A DNA stretch of 7,567 bases from Gemmatimonadales bacterium UBA4456 (lineage in GTDB: Bacteria > Gemmatimonadota > Gemmatimonadetes > Longimicrobiales > Gaopeijiaceae): NCBI GenBank assembly GCA_002390225.1, contig DGOW01000042.1, positions 1-7,567 on the forward strand. Direction: 5' to 3'. The notes beneath the pieces are model-generated. The model saw only the letters and a list, made by a program, of their open reading frames with translations, was not told the DNA's origin and ran no database searches. The translations under genes and the position numbers were made by a program. Below, piece after piece: positions 1 through 5,955 of the stretch (its first letter is position 1; each line of letters opens with the position of its first letter).

Positions 1-158
1 CGGGGAGTATCATCCTGCGTCAGCGTGGGACGAAGATCCATCCGGGGCGGAATGTCGGCCGCGGAAGAGACGACACTTTGTTTGCCCTGGTTGACGGTGT
101 CGTGACGTTTGAGCGCATGCGTGCGCGGAATGTCGTTTCGGTCTACGCCGCACAGTAG
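1..158 (+). CDS. rpmA: 50S ribosomal protein L27, C-terminal part (5' end outside window)
   Basis: Reading from base 3, the frame gives 51 residues to a TAG stop at 156-158. It starts GSIILRQRGTKIHPG and continues with NVGRGRDDTLFALVDG, the highly conserved core of bacterial L27 (E. coli has AGSIIVRQRGTKFHAG and a similar GRDHTLFA stretch). By comparison with the 85-residue E. coli protein, about 33 N-terminal residues lie before the window, so the full protein would be close to the normal length. L27 is a large-subunit protein near the peptidyl transferase centre. In many bacteria rpmA follows rplU and precedes obgE. Here the next gene is a lytic transglycosylase, so any rplU-rpmA unit appears to end at this gene. 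The identification is secure. Confidence 0.96.
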   Translation, partial: GSIILRQRGTKIHPGRNVGRGRDDTLFALVDGVVTFERMRARNVVSVYAAQ

Positions 159-220
159 TTCCCTGAACCCTCGAGGCGTGTCGGGCGACTGAACACTCGC
201 CTTCAACGGCTTCTTTGCAT

Positions 221-243
221 GCCTGCGCGGTTCGTGCGCGGGC
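221..243 (+). other. GC-rich stem-loop downstream of rpmA
   Basis: GCCTGCGC (221-228) pairs with GCGCGGGC (236-243) through 8 base pairs, one of them G-U, around a 7-base loop. No T-tract follows, so it is not a classical intrinsic terminator on its own. It could protect the 3' end of the rpmA transcript or assist termination. It could also be chance pairing in GC-rich DNA. Confidence 0.35.
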
Positions 244-264
244 GGAACGCTCTCGTCTGATTCC

Positions 265-292
265 GGCTCAAGACCCCTTTCCCTGAGCTTTT
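265..292 (+). terminator. Possible intrinsic terminator after rpmA
   Basis: GCTCA (266-270) pairs with TGAGC (284-288), with a possible G-U pair at the base and a pyrimidine-rich loop. TTTT follows directly (289-292), and the DNA stays T-rich to about 307. It lies about 110 bases after the rpmA stop and about 50 before the next start, so it probably ends the ribosomal-protein transcript. The stem is short, so efficiency is uncertain. The AT-rich stretch at roughly 289-313 may also hold the promoter of the next gene, but I see no convincing -35/-10 pair. Confidence 0.4.
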
Positions 293-328
293 CGTGTTAT
301 TTTATTCGGATAAGCGGGGCGACATCCG

Positions 329-336
329 AAGGAGGT
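329..336 (+). promoter_or_regulatory. Strong Shine-Dalgarno site that fixes the TTG start of the lytic transglycosylase
   Basis: AAGGAGGT is a near-perfect anti-16S complement, 5 bases before the TTG at 342-344. It supports TTG as the start and shows the organism uses canonical SD-led initiation. Confidence 0.85.
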
Positions 337-341
337 AGACC

Positions 342-1394
342 TTGTCTGCCGATGACCTTCGCGGGCTCAGTGCCCGTGTCGACAGACTGGACTCGCAGGA
401 TGAGTCGTCGCAGGACCGGAAGAAGCCGCTTTGGCGACCCGTCCGATTTCTAGTTGGCCTCGGCGTCGTCTCACTCACGGTCTCTCTCTCATGGGTAGGC
501 CAGCAGGCCACGACCCGTTCGGCCCAAGTCGAGACGGTCAGCCTTGAAGCGCTGATGGTGTCCGACGCGCCGCGGCGCTCGATTCCTCTCGATATGCATC
601 CACGGGTTGATAAGTGGCTCGAGGCATTTCAGACGACCCATCGGGATCATTTCGCATACCTCCTGATCAAGAAGAAGCGGTTCGACGAGGTCATTCAGTC
701 GAACCTCCGTATGCGCGGTATGCCGGAGGAGCTGGTATACATCCCGATGATCGAGTCGGAGTACTCGCCGCTCGCGGTCTCGCGTGTGTCAGCTGTGGGC
801 CTCTGGCAATTCATGAGTCCGACGGCGTTGCAGTACGGGCTTCGTGTCGACCCGTATGTGGACGAACGACGTGACCCGATTCGCGCTACAGACGCCGCTC
901 TGGATTATCTGGACTATCTGCACAACCGATTCGGTGGCTCATGGTACCTCGCTGCGGCCGCCTTCAACGCGGGGCCGGGCCGACTCGAGAGGGTTCTGAA
1001 CCGGCGAGCGGAGGGCAAGGAGTGGAACGATGCTCTCTTCTGGGAAATCGTCGACTATCTGCCTCGTGAGACCCGGGAGTATATCCCGAAGATGATTGCG
1101 GTGACGCGTCTAGCGAAACAAGCTGAAGCTCAGCGCGAGGCGGTGGAGTTCGCATCCCATACCGTCACCCCATATCGTTACGACAACATCTTTGTGCCAG
1201 GCGGGACCACGCTTCAGAGCGTCGCGGATGCGCTTGACGCGAATGCAGGACTTCTGGTCGCGCTCAATCCTCACCTGACGCAGAGAATGACTCCACCGGG
1301 TGAGATGTACGGCATTCGGGTGCCTGTCGGCAGTGGTGCCGTCGCTGTCGCCATGTTGTCTCTGGGTCTCCCGGCGAGACGCGCCGACGACTGA
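342..1394 (+). CDS. Membrane-anchored lytic transglycosylase (MltD-like, SLT/GH23 domain)
   Basis: The 350-residue product should cleave peptidoglycan between MurNAc and GlcNAc, forming 1,6-anhydroMurNAc ends in the periplasm. A short basic N-terminus (KKPLWRPVR) precedes one hydrophobic segment at about residues 35-54. No lipobox cysteine is seen, so it is probably a signal anchor rather than a lipoprotein as in E. coli MltD. The SLT domain spans about 125-255. It has the probable catalytic Glu138 in IESEYSP, the GLWQFM motif (153-158), the AFNAGPGRL motif (208-215) and the MltD-type LPRETREYIPKM stretch (240-251). Residues 283-330 resemble one degenerate LysM unit (VALNPHL, TPPGEMYGIRVPVG) that would bind glycan. 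The start is TTG, chosen for the strong SD. The gene stands alone between the rpmA terminator and a convergent operon. The family call is secure; the exact subfamily is less so. Confidence 0.9.
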   Translation: MSADDLRGLSARVDRLDSQDESSQDRKKPLWRPVRFLVGLGVVSLTVSLSWVGQQATTRSAQVETVSLEALMVSDAPRRSIPLDMHPRVDKWLEAFQTTHRDHFAYLLIKKKRFDEVIQSNLRMRGMPEELVYIPMIESEYSPLAVSRVSAVGLWQFMSPTALQYGLRVDPYVDERRDPIRATDAALDYLDYLHNRFGGSWYLAAAAFNAGPGRLERVLNRRAEGKEWNDALFWEIVDYLPRETREYIPKMIAVTRLAKQAEAQREAVEFASHTVTPYRYDNIFVPGGTTLQSVADALDANAGLLVALNPHLTQRMTPPGEMYGIRVPVGSGAVAVAMLSLGLPARRADD

Positions 1395-1398
1395 GAGT

Positions 1399-1440
1399 TC
1401 AGCCACGACGGCGACTCATTTGCGGCTGACCCAAGTCTTT
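1399..1440 (+). terminator. Weak terminator-like hairpin after the lytic transglycosylase gene
   Basis: TCAGCC (1399-1404), starting 4 bases after the stop codon, pairs perfectly with GGCTGA (1424-1429). The loop is long (19 bases), and a pyrimidine/T-rich stretch ending in TCTTT follows at 1436-1440. Position suits transcript termination, but the long loop and broken T-tract make it weak. Confidence 0.25.
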
Positions 1441-1502
1441 CCATTGTGCAGGTGCGGACCTCTGAAAGGCTCGCCCCTCATGCACGGCTCGGGACGCTCC
1501 CA

Positions 1503-1550
1503 TCGGGTCGAGTCCCCGAAGCTGGATCTAGTTCGGGCCACTCACCCGAA
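1503..1550 (-). other. Two tandem look-alike stem-loops at the end of the symporter operon
   Basis: TTCGGG (1532-1537) pairs with CCCGAA (1545-1550) around 7 bases. This hairpin contains the symporter stop codon (1542-1544). Then TCGGG (1503-1507) pairs with CCCGA (1515-1519), also around 7 bases. The arms share the same core and the centres are 30 bases apart. Neither is followed by a T-tract on the minus strand, so they would act as RNA 3'-end stabilisers or factor-dependent termination structures, if functional. Confidence 0.4.
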
Positions 1551-2999
1551 GAAGTGGTCCAGGTGTTCCTCTGATTGTGCCGGTGTTGCCAGGCTGACGC
1601 CTATCAGAACGGGTACGTGCACCAGAAGGCCGACAATGCCTTCGTGCATGTCGAACGGCTTCAACTCTGGATTCTGCCAGAAGAAGAACGCGGTGGCTGT
1701 GCCCGCCAGGAGTCCGGTGATCACGCCGCTGGTCGTTGCCCGCTTCCAGTACAGCGCGGCCACTACCGGTGGCGCGAACTGTGCGATGATCCCGTACGCC
1801 GACGCGAGCAGCAGCACGAGTGAAGAATCTGGATCCTGAGCGAAGACGTAGGCGACGGCACCGGTGAAGAGCACCAGGGCCTGCATCAGTCTGCGCTGTG
1901 TTCGCTCCTCGAGGTCGACAAACTGCTGAATACCGTCTTCGACCACGACGGACGCTGATGCGTGGAGTAAGGCATCCCCAGTGGACATCGATGCGGAGAG
2001 AGCGCCGGCACAGAAAAGACCGACGATGACCGCCGGAAGATTCGTTTCGAGGATCATGAACGGTAAAATGAAGTCGCTCGACGGTGGCGATCCGGGAAAG
2101 AGCACGCCCGAGAATCCGATCAGGAAGACCGGGATCAGGAACAGCTGGAAGGTCGGAAAGAGGATCACAGTGCGGCGGATCGTGTCGTCGTCTTTCGCCG
2201 TGAAGGCCTTCATGAAGAGATGGGGCCACATCATCAGCCCTACCGCGCTCACCAGGATGAACGTGGAGTATGCACCCCAACTCCAAGGCTCTCCGTTTGT
2301 CGCCAGTCCAGGGCCAGTCAGGAGTTCAGGACGTTCCGCAATGATCTGTGTGAACATCTCACCGATGCCGCCATACAGGGCGTGGGGGAGATACAGCCCT
2401 AGTGCCCAGGCGATCACCACCATGAAGATGCCCTGAAAGGTGTTCGTCCAGCCGACGGCCATGGCGCCTGCGGAGAGTACGTACGTGATCACGATTCCGT
2501 AGGAGACGGCCGAGCCCAGCCAGATGGGCACGTTTCCGTCGGTCACCGCTTCGATCACGATGCCAGCGCCGCGCATCTGGAGTGTGACATACGGGACGAA
2601 TGCGATCAGGCTCAGGAGCGCGATCAGTCCGGACAGGTTCCGGGAAGGGAAGCGTCCCGTGATGAGCTGAGCCTGCGTGACATAGTTATGCCGCCGGCCA
2701 AGGCTGGCGATGCGTGGCCCAATCCAGTAAAAGGGAGCCATGCCCAGCGCCCCGTACGCAAGGATGTAGAACGCCGCCGCGCCCCGGGAGTATGCCCATC
2801 CCGGTCCACCGAGGAATGCAAAGGCGCTGAAGACCGAGGCGCCGGTAACGAAGTACATGACCAGGAGGCCAAAGCTCCGGTCCGCGGCCACATAGCCCGT
2901 CACGCCGGACGTCTGCTTCCGTCCGGCCATGAGTCCGATGGTCAGCGTCAGGGCCAGATAAGCACTGATGATGATGGTAACGACGATCCACTGTTCCAT
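1542..2999 (-). CDS. Sodium:solute symporter family (SSS) transporter
   Basis: This 485-residue, strongly hydrophobic protein matches the SSS (TC 2.A.21) family, which uses the sodium gradient to import solutes such as pantothenate, monocarboxylates, amino acids or sugars. Visible family features are an N-terminal helix (about 4-25), a YVAADRSFG segment (36-44) typical of the TM1-TM2 loop, VGWTNTFQGIFM (182-193), and ALSASMSTGDALLHASAS (333-350) with Ser339/Thr340 in the region of the Na2 sodium site. Length and helix spacing fit about 13 transmembrane segments. The ATG shares one base with the TGA of the DUF3311-like gene, and a GGGAG lies 9 bases upstream, inside that gene. This small-partner-plus-symporter order recalls yhdT-panF, but the sequence does not tell me the substrate. 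The stop codon lies inside a stem-loop. Confidence 0.92.
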   Translation of the reverse strand: MEQWIVVTIIISAYLALTLTIGLMAGRKQTSGVTGYVAADRSFGLLVMYFVTGASVFSAFAFLGGPGWAYSRGAAAFYILAYGALGMAPFYWIGPRIASLGRRHNYVTQAQLITGRFPSRNLSGLIALLSLIAFVPYVTLQMRGAGIVIEAVTDGNVPIWLGSAVSYGIVITYVLSAGAMAVGWTNTFQGIFMVVIAWALGLYLPHALYGGIGEMFTQIIAERPELLTGPGLATNGEPWSWGAYSTFILVSAVGLMMWPHLFMKAFTAKDDDTIRRTVILFPTFQLFLIPVFLIGFSGVLFPGSPPSSDFILPFMILETNLPAVIVGLFCAGALSASMSTGDALLHASASVVVEDGIQQFVDLEERTQRRLMQALVLFTGAVAYVFAQDPDSSLVLLLASAYGIIAQFAPPVVAALYWKRATTSGVITGLLAGTATAFFFWQNPELKPFDMHEGIVGLLVHVPVLIGVSLATPAQSEEHLDHFFG

Positions 3000-3226
3000 C
3001 AGTCGTTACTCCCGTCTTCCACTCTGAACCGCTTTTCTACCTGGTCCAGAAGGGCCAAGACGATCACGCTTCCGGAGATCCAGGCTGCGATCCACGCCAT
3101 CGAGAACGGAAGGCCAAGGATCAGGGGCTCCGCCTTGGCGAAGGGCAGAGTACCCGGCCAGGTAACGAAGAAGAGCATGAGTAGATGGTAGGCACCTGTA
3201 AGGAGGCGCGCAGTGCGCAGATTCAT
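2999..3226 (-). CDS. Small two-helix membrane protein, DUF3311-like symporter partner
   Basis: The 75-residue product has two predicted membrane helices, at about 9-27 and 42-62. The linker contains EPLILGLPFSMAW, resembling the ePxvlGlPFfywW signature of DUF3311 proteins, which are commonly encoded directly before SSS symporters. The C-terminus is charged (EKRFRVEDGSND) and probably cytoplasmic. The ATG overlaps the TGA of the serine hydrolase gene (ATGA at 3223-3226), and its own TGA overlaps the symporter ATG by one base, so translation of all three is probably coupled. A modest SD (AGGGA) lies within the end of the hydrolase gene. By context it is likely an accessory subunit or stability factor for the symporter; direct function is unknown. 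DUF3311 is a pattern-based assignment. Confidence 0.75.
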   Translation of the reverse strand: MNLRTARLLTGAYHLLMLFFVTWPGTLPFAKAEPLILGLPFSMAWIAAWISGSVIVLALLDQVEKRFRVEDGSND

Positions 3227-4167
3227 GGGTTTTCCCTGGATCCCTGGATCCGTCTCTTTACGTCGAGTGGCACGCGAGTGCCGTATTCTGTGACGCCGGA
3301 GAGGCGGCTGAAGTAGCTGTATGCGGCGGTCTGTGCGGCCTCAATAACGGCGCCGCCGTTGCCGCCATAGTTTGACATGACGGTGATCACGTAGGGCCGG
3401 TCGGGTACGTCGACGATGGCCCAGACGGTCGCGACACCGGTGATGCCCCCTGGCTTGAACGCGATGGGAATCGAGTCTGGTACGGGCGTTCGGATCGGGC
3501 CGCCCTTGGGCAGAGTCAGAATCTCTCGGACTCGTGCGCACGACGCTTCATTCATTGGCACGTCGCATGTAGCGATCCGCTCCATGATCCGTGCGGCATC
3601 CCGAGGCGTCGACAGGTTCTCGTTCCCGCGGGCTGATTCCTCGGGCTGGATCATCTTGCGCTGCAGCAGCGTGTTCGGAGCGCCAAGAGAAGAAGACAGC
3701 GCGTTGATGGCATCCATACCCAGCTCGTCGATCAGCACGTTTGTGGCCGTGTTGTCGGAGTGAAGGATCATGTAGATCGCGTAGTCCTCGAGAGACAGAG
3801 TCGAGCCGCCGTCGGTCAGGACCTGGAGGACTCCGCTCCCCGCGGTCCTGACTGCATCGGTCATCTCGATCCGTTTGCTCAGCAGCCCCGGCTCCGACTC
3901 TGCCCGTCGAAAGAGCTCTAGGAGGATCGGTACTTTGATTGCGCTGGCCTGCGGAAAGACCAGGTCATCCCGAACCGCAAAGCGGTCACCAGTCGACAGG
4001 TCCAGCACATGTAGCCCTGCTACACCTTCATACGCTTCGACGACTGCGGTCAGTTCAACCAGAAGGTGACTGCCGAGTAGATCGAGCTGCAGGGACTCTT
4101 GGGCTGCGATTGTCGTCGGAAAGGACAGTAGCGCGCCCAGCAGGAGCGGCGTTCGAGCGAGTTGCAT
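3223..4167 (-). CDS. Exported class A beta-lactamase-fold serine hydrolase (Beta-lactamase2 type)
   Basis: The 314-residue product has a signal peptide (about 1-22, ending TTIAA before QES) and should be periplasmic. It keeps the acyl-enzyme core of serine beta-lactamases and penicillin-binding proteins: SAIK with Ser75/Lys78, then SDN at 137-139. The third motif, normally KTG or KSG, reads KPG (238-240). Aligning from SDN through the omega region (about 168-188) places Met172 where class A enzymes have Glu166, and there is no ExxLN motif. The later GNENLSTPRD stretch is instead typical of the broad Beta-lactamase2 family. I therefore expect a DD-peptidase-, amidase- or esterase-like activity rather than strong antibiotic resistance. 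It is first in an operon with a DUF3311-like protein and a symporter, suggesting the hydrolase prepares a substrate for uptake. The SD before its ATG is weak. Fold and catalytic serine are secure; activity is open. Confidence 0.88.
   Translation of the reverse strand: MQLARTPLLLGALLSFPTTIAAQESLQLDLLGSHLLVELTAVVEAYEGVAGLHVLDLSTGDRFAVRDDLVFPQASAIKVPILLELFRRAESEPGLLSKRIEMTDAVRTAGSGVLQVLTDGGSTLSLEDYAIYMILHSDNTATNVLIDELGMDAINALSSSLGAPNTLLQRKMIQPEESARGNENLSTPRDAARIMERIATCDVPMNEASCARVREILTLPKGGPIRTPVPDSIPIAFKPGGITGVATVWAIVDVPDRPYVITVMSNYGGNGGAVIEAAQTAAYSYFSRLSGVTEYGTRVPLDVKRRIQGSRENP
3233..3251. repeat. 8-bp tandem direct repeat TCCCTGGA x2 (plus partial third copy)
   Basis: TCCCTGGA occurs at 3233-3240 and 3241-3248, followed by TCC. 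On the minus strand it encodes IQGSRE near the hydrolase C-terminus and supplies the AGGGA that acts as the SD for the next gene. It is short and may have arisen by slippage. Confidence 0.5.
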
Positions 4168-4192
4168 GACATTCTCTGAGAGTGACGCAGGC

Positions 4193-4207
4193 AGCGATCT
4201 TATCGCT
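4193..4207 (-). promoter_or_regulatory. Perfect inverted repeat upstream of the serine hydrolase gene
   Basis: AGCGAT (4193-4198) and ATCGCT (4202-4207) are perfect arms around 3 bases, 26-40 bases before the hydrolase ATG. Position fits an operator or a leader hairpin. No T-tract follows on either strand, so an intrinsic terminator is unlikely. No clear promoter hexamers are seen nearby. Confidence 0.3.
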
Positions 4208-4233
4208 CTGTGTCCCTCAACGCATCTTTGGCC

Positions 4234-4269
4234 CAGGTCGCTGCCAAACGCTGTCGCTGTTCGGACCTG
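4234..4269 (-). other. Inverted repeat just after the enoyl-CoA hydratase gene
   Basis: CAGGTC (4234-4239) pairs with GACCTG (4264-4269) across 24 bases, starting 4 bases beyond the hydratase stop on the minus strand. It could mark the 3' end of the acyl-CoA operon transcript, but the long loop and lack of a T-tract make it weak. Confidence 0.25.
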
Positions 4270-4272
4270 CGG

Positions 4273-5055
4273 TCAGCGCCCTTTGAAGTCCGGCTTCCGC
4301 TTCTCCACGAAGGCGGTGACACCCTCACGGCCATCTTCCGACGCGAATGCGTCCAGGAATCGTTCTTTTTCGTAAACGAGTCCTTTCCCTAGGGGCATCT
4401 CGTAGGCCGCACGAATGGCATCCTTGGCAAGACGCAGGGAGACAGGACTCCAGCGTGTCATCCGAGCGGCAAGGGTCAGAGCACGTGCGAGGTGTTCGCC
4501 TTCCTCAACGAGCACGTCGATATAGCCGATACGATATGCTTCTTCGGCCTCGATGAAGTCTCCCGTCAGGCTGATGATCGAGGCCCAGCCACGACCGACC
4601 AGGCGCGCGAGACGTTGTGTGCCACCCCCTCCGGGGATTAGCCCGATGCGAATCTCGGCCTGACTGATGCGTGCCGTCCGGTCTGCGACGCGGATGTCGC
4701 ATGCGAGAGCGAGTTCAGACCCGCCCCCGATACAGAAGCCGTGGATGGCGCAGATGACCGGCTTTGGAAAGTCGGCGATGGTCTCGTAGATCCGCCGGTG
4801 GGAGTAGACCTCCCGTTGCTCCTCGGGAGTGCGGGCGGCGAATTCGGTGATGTCTGCACCAGCGACGAAGGCCTTCTCACCTGTGCCGTGGATGACGACG
4901 GCTCGGACTGTGTCGTCCCGTTCGAGTTCGTCGAACGTTTCTCGCAGGATCTGACGAACTTCCGCGTTCAGGGCGTTCAGCTTGTCAGGACGGTTCAGCG
5001 TTATGACCGCGATGTGATCGTCACGCCTCTCAATCAGGACCGGTACGTCGGTCAT
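4273..5055 (-). CDS. Enoyl-CoA hydratase / crotonase family protein
   Basis: The product (260 residues from the chosen start) should add water across the double bond of a trans-2-enoyl-CoA to give the 3-hydroxyacyl-CoA. Numbered from this start, the crotonase features are NRPDKLNALN (21-30), the oxyanion-hole segment AFVAGADI (62-69) and the second oxyanion segment GFCIGGGSELALACD (106-120). Glu114 matches Glu144 of rat hydratase, and Glu134 in QAEIRIGLIPGGGG matches Glu164. Both catalytic acids being present argues for true hydratase activity rather than isomerase-only. The C-terminus (SEDGREGVTAFVEKRKPDFKG) is the typical family ending. An ATG five codons upstream (5068-5070) is possible but has no SD, whereas the chosen one has GGAG at the right distance. 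It is the last gene of the operon, 45 bases after the dehydrogenase. Acyl chain preference is not readable from sequence. Confidence 0.93.
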   Translation of the reverse strand: MTDVPVLIERRDDHIAVITLNRPDKLNALNAEVRQILRETFDELERDDTVRAVVIHGTGEKAFVAGADITEFAARTPEEQREVYSHRRIYETIADFPKPVICAIHGFCIGGGSELALACDIRVADRTARISQAEIRIGLIPGGGGTQRLARLVGRGWASIISLTGDFIEAEEAYRIGYIDVLVEEGEHLARALTLAARMTRWSPVSLRLAKDAIRAAYEMPLGKGLVYEKERFLDAFASEDGREGVTAFVEKRKPDFKGR

Positions 5056-5060
5056 CGGGA

Positions 5061-5064
5061 CTCC
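5061..5064 (-). promoter_or_regulatory. SD site favouring the internal ATG of the hydratase
   Basis: On the minus strand GGAG lies 5 bases before the ATG at 5055-5053. The more upstream ATG (5070-5068) is preceded by CCTTTT, with no SD match. Confidence 0.6.
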
Positions 5065-5100
5065 GTTCATAAAAGGAATGGGTTCGCGAGCCGCCGGCCG

Positions 5101-5955
5101 CTACCACGTATAGAAGCCCTGTCCGCTCTTCTTGCCCAGCTTGCCGTCGGCGACCATCTGGCGAAGCAGGGCGGGGGGGGCAAACGCATCGGATCCGAGG
5201 GTCTCGTGCAGGTATTCCGCGATGCCCAGGCGCACATCGAGACCGATCAGGTCGGTAAGCTTCAGCGGCCCCATCGGATGCCGGTATCCGAGCTCCATTG
5301 CCTTATCGATGTCCTCCGGGGAAGCGACGCTCTGTTCGACCATCCGGATCGCCTCCATGCCGAGTACGATCCCGAGCCGAGAGGAGGCGAAACCGGGAGC
5401 GTCTTTCACCACGATCGGCTCTTTGCCGAGCCGGCGGGCGAAGTCGACAGCGGTGTCCCGCGCTGCATCTGACGTCTCCGGACCCCACACGACTTCAACC
5501 AGCGCCATGATGTGCACGGGGTTGAAGAAATGCATGCCCACGAAGCGTGTCGGATCCTTGACCACGGCGGCGATCTGAGCAATGGACAGGGATGACGTAT
5601 TCGTGGCGAGGATCGCGTGATCTGGTGCCGTGGCGTCGACCTCGGAGAAGATCGACTCCTTGAGATCCATCGATTCGGGCGCGGCTTCCACGACGAGATC
5701 CGCCCCCGTAACGGCCTCAGAGATGGTCGTCACGGCTGAGAGATTCCCCAGCGTGGTCACGCGCGCCTCCTCGGTGACCTTCCCGCGGGCAATGCCCTTC
5801 TCGAGGTTGCTGAGGATGCGGTCCAGTCCTCCCTGGACCGCATCCTCATTGACGTCGTACAGGCGGACGGTACACCCGATCGCGGCGCTTACCTGCGCGA
5901 TGCCGTGCCCCATGGTGCCGGCTCCGAGTACCGCGACCGTGTCGATGGTGCTCAT
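5101..5955 (-). CDS. 3-hydroxyacyl-CoA dehydrogenase (3-hydroxybutyryl-CoA dehydrogenase / PaaH type)
   Basis: The 284-residue product should oxidise 3-hydroxyacyl-CoA to 3-ketoacyl-CoA with NAD, or run in reverse. The N-terminal Rossmann fold shows GAGTMG (11-16) and Asp34 at the end of strand 2, which favours NAD over NADP. The NTSS motif (119-122), HFFNP with His142, and Glu154 match Ser137/His158/Glu170 of the human enzyme. The position of human Asn208 reads Ser192 (GFASSRL instead of GFxxNRL). The C-terminal helical domain ends KLGKKSGQGFYTW, typical of single-domain enzymes of about 282 residues. The frame stays open to 6078, but those extra residues are basic and unlike the family. The ATG at 5955 begins just before the Rossmann strand and has GGAGGG upstream. 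It overlaps the thiolase stop (ATGA), so the two are probably translationally coupled. Confidence 0.93.
   Translation of the reverse strand: MSTIDTVAVLGAGTMGHGIAQVSAAIGCTVRLYDVNEDAVQGGLDRILSNLEKGIARGKVTEEARVTTLGNLSAVTTISEAVTGADLVVEAAPESMDLKESIFSEVDATAPDHAILATNTSSLSIAQIAAVVKDPTRFVGMHFFNPVHIMALVEVVWGPETSDAARDTAVDFARRLGKEPIVVKDAPGFASSRLGIVLGMEAIRMVEQSVASPEDIDKAMELGYRHPMGPLKLTDLIGLDVRLGIAEYLHETLGSDAFAPPALLRQMVADGKLGKKSGQGFYTW
5173..5180. repeat. G8 homopolymer inside the dehydrogenase gene
   Basis: Eight consecutive G on the plus strand (C8 in the coding sense) encode part of FAPPAL near the C-terminus. The frame is intact on both sides. Confidence 0.9.

Noticed and set aside
1446..1530. Possible tRNA (GGGTCGAGTCCCCGA resembles a T-arm)
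   Set aside because: The loop does not fit TTCRANY in the right register, there is no matching acceptor, D or anticodon stem, and no CCA end.
1300..1839. Plus-strand open frame running from the lytic transglycosylase end into the symporter
   Set aside because: It overlaps two real genes and its Cys/Ser/Arg-rich translation matches no family.
1528..2286. Minus-strand open frame of 252 codons in another frame of the symporter gene
   Set aside because: The translation is Arg/His-rich with no hydrophobic pattern or domain, whereas the symporter frame has full family motifs.
3223..4167. Antibiotic resistance beta-lactamase
   Set aside because: The fold is right, but the Glu166 equivalent and the KTG motif are not conserved, and the operon context points to transport-linked hydrolysis.
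4741..5472. Plus-strand open frame of 243 codons across the hydratase/dehydrogenase junction
   Set aside because: It is antisense to two well-supported genes, with no domain or convincing SD; a composition artefact.
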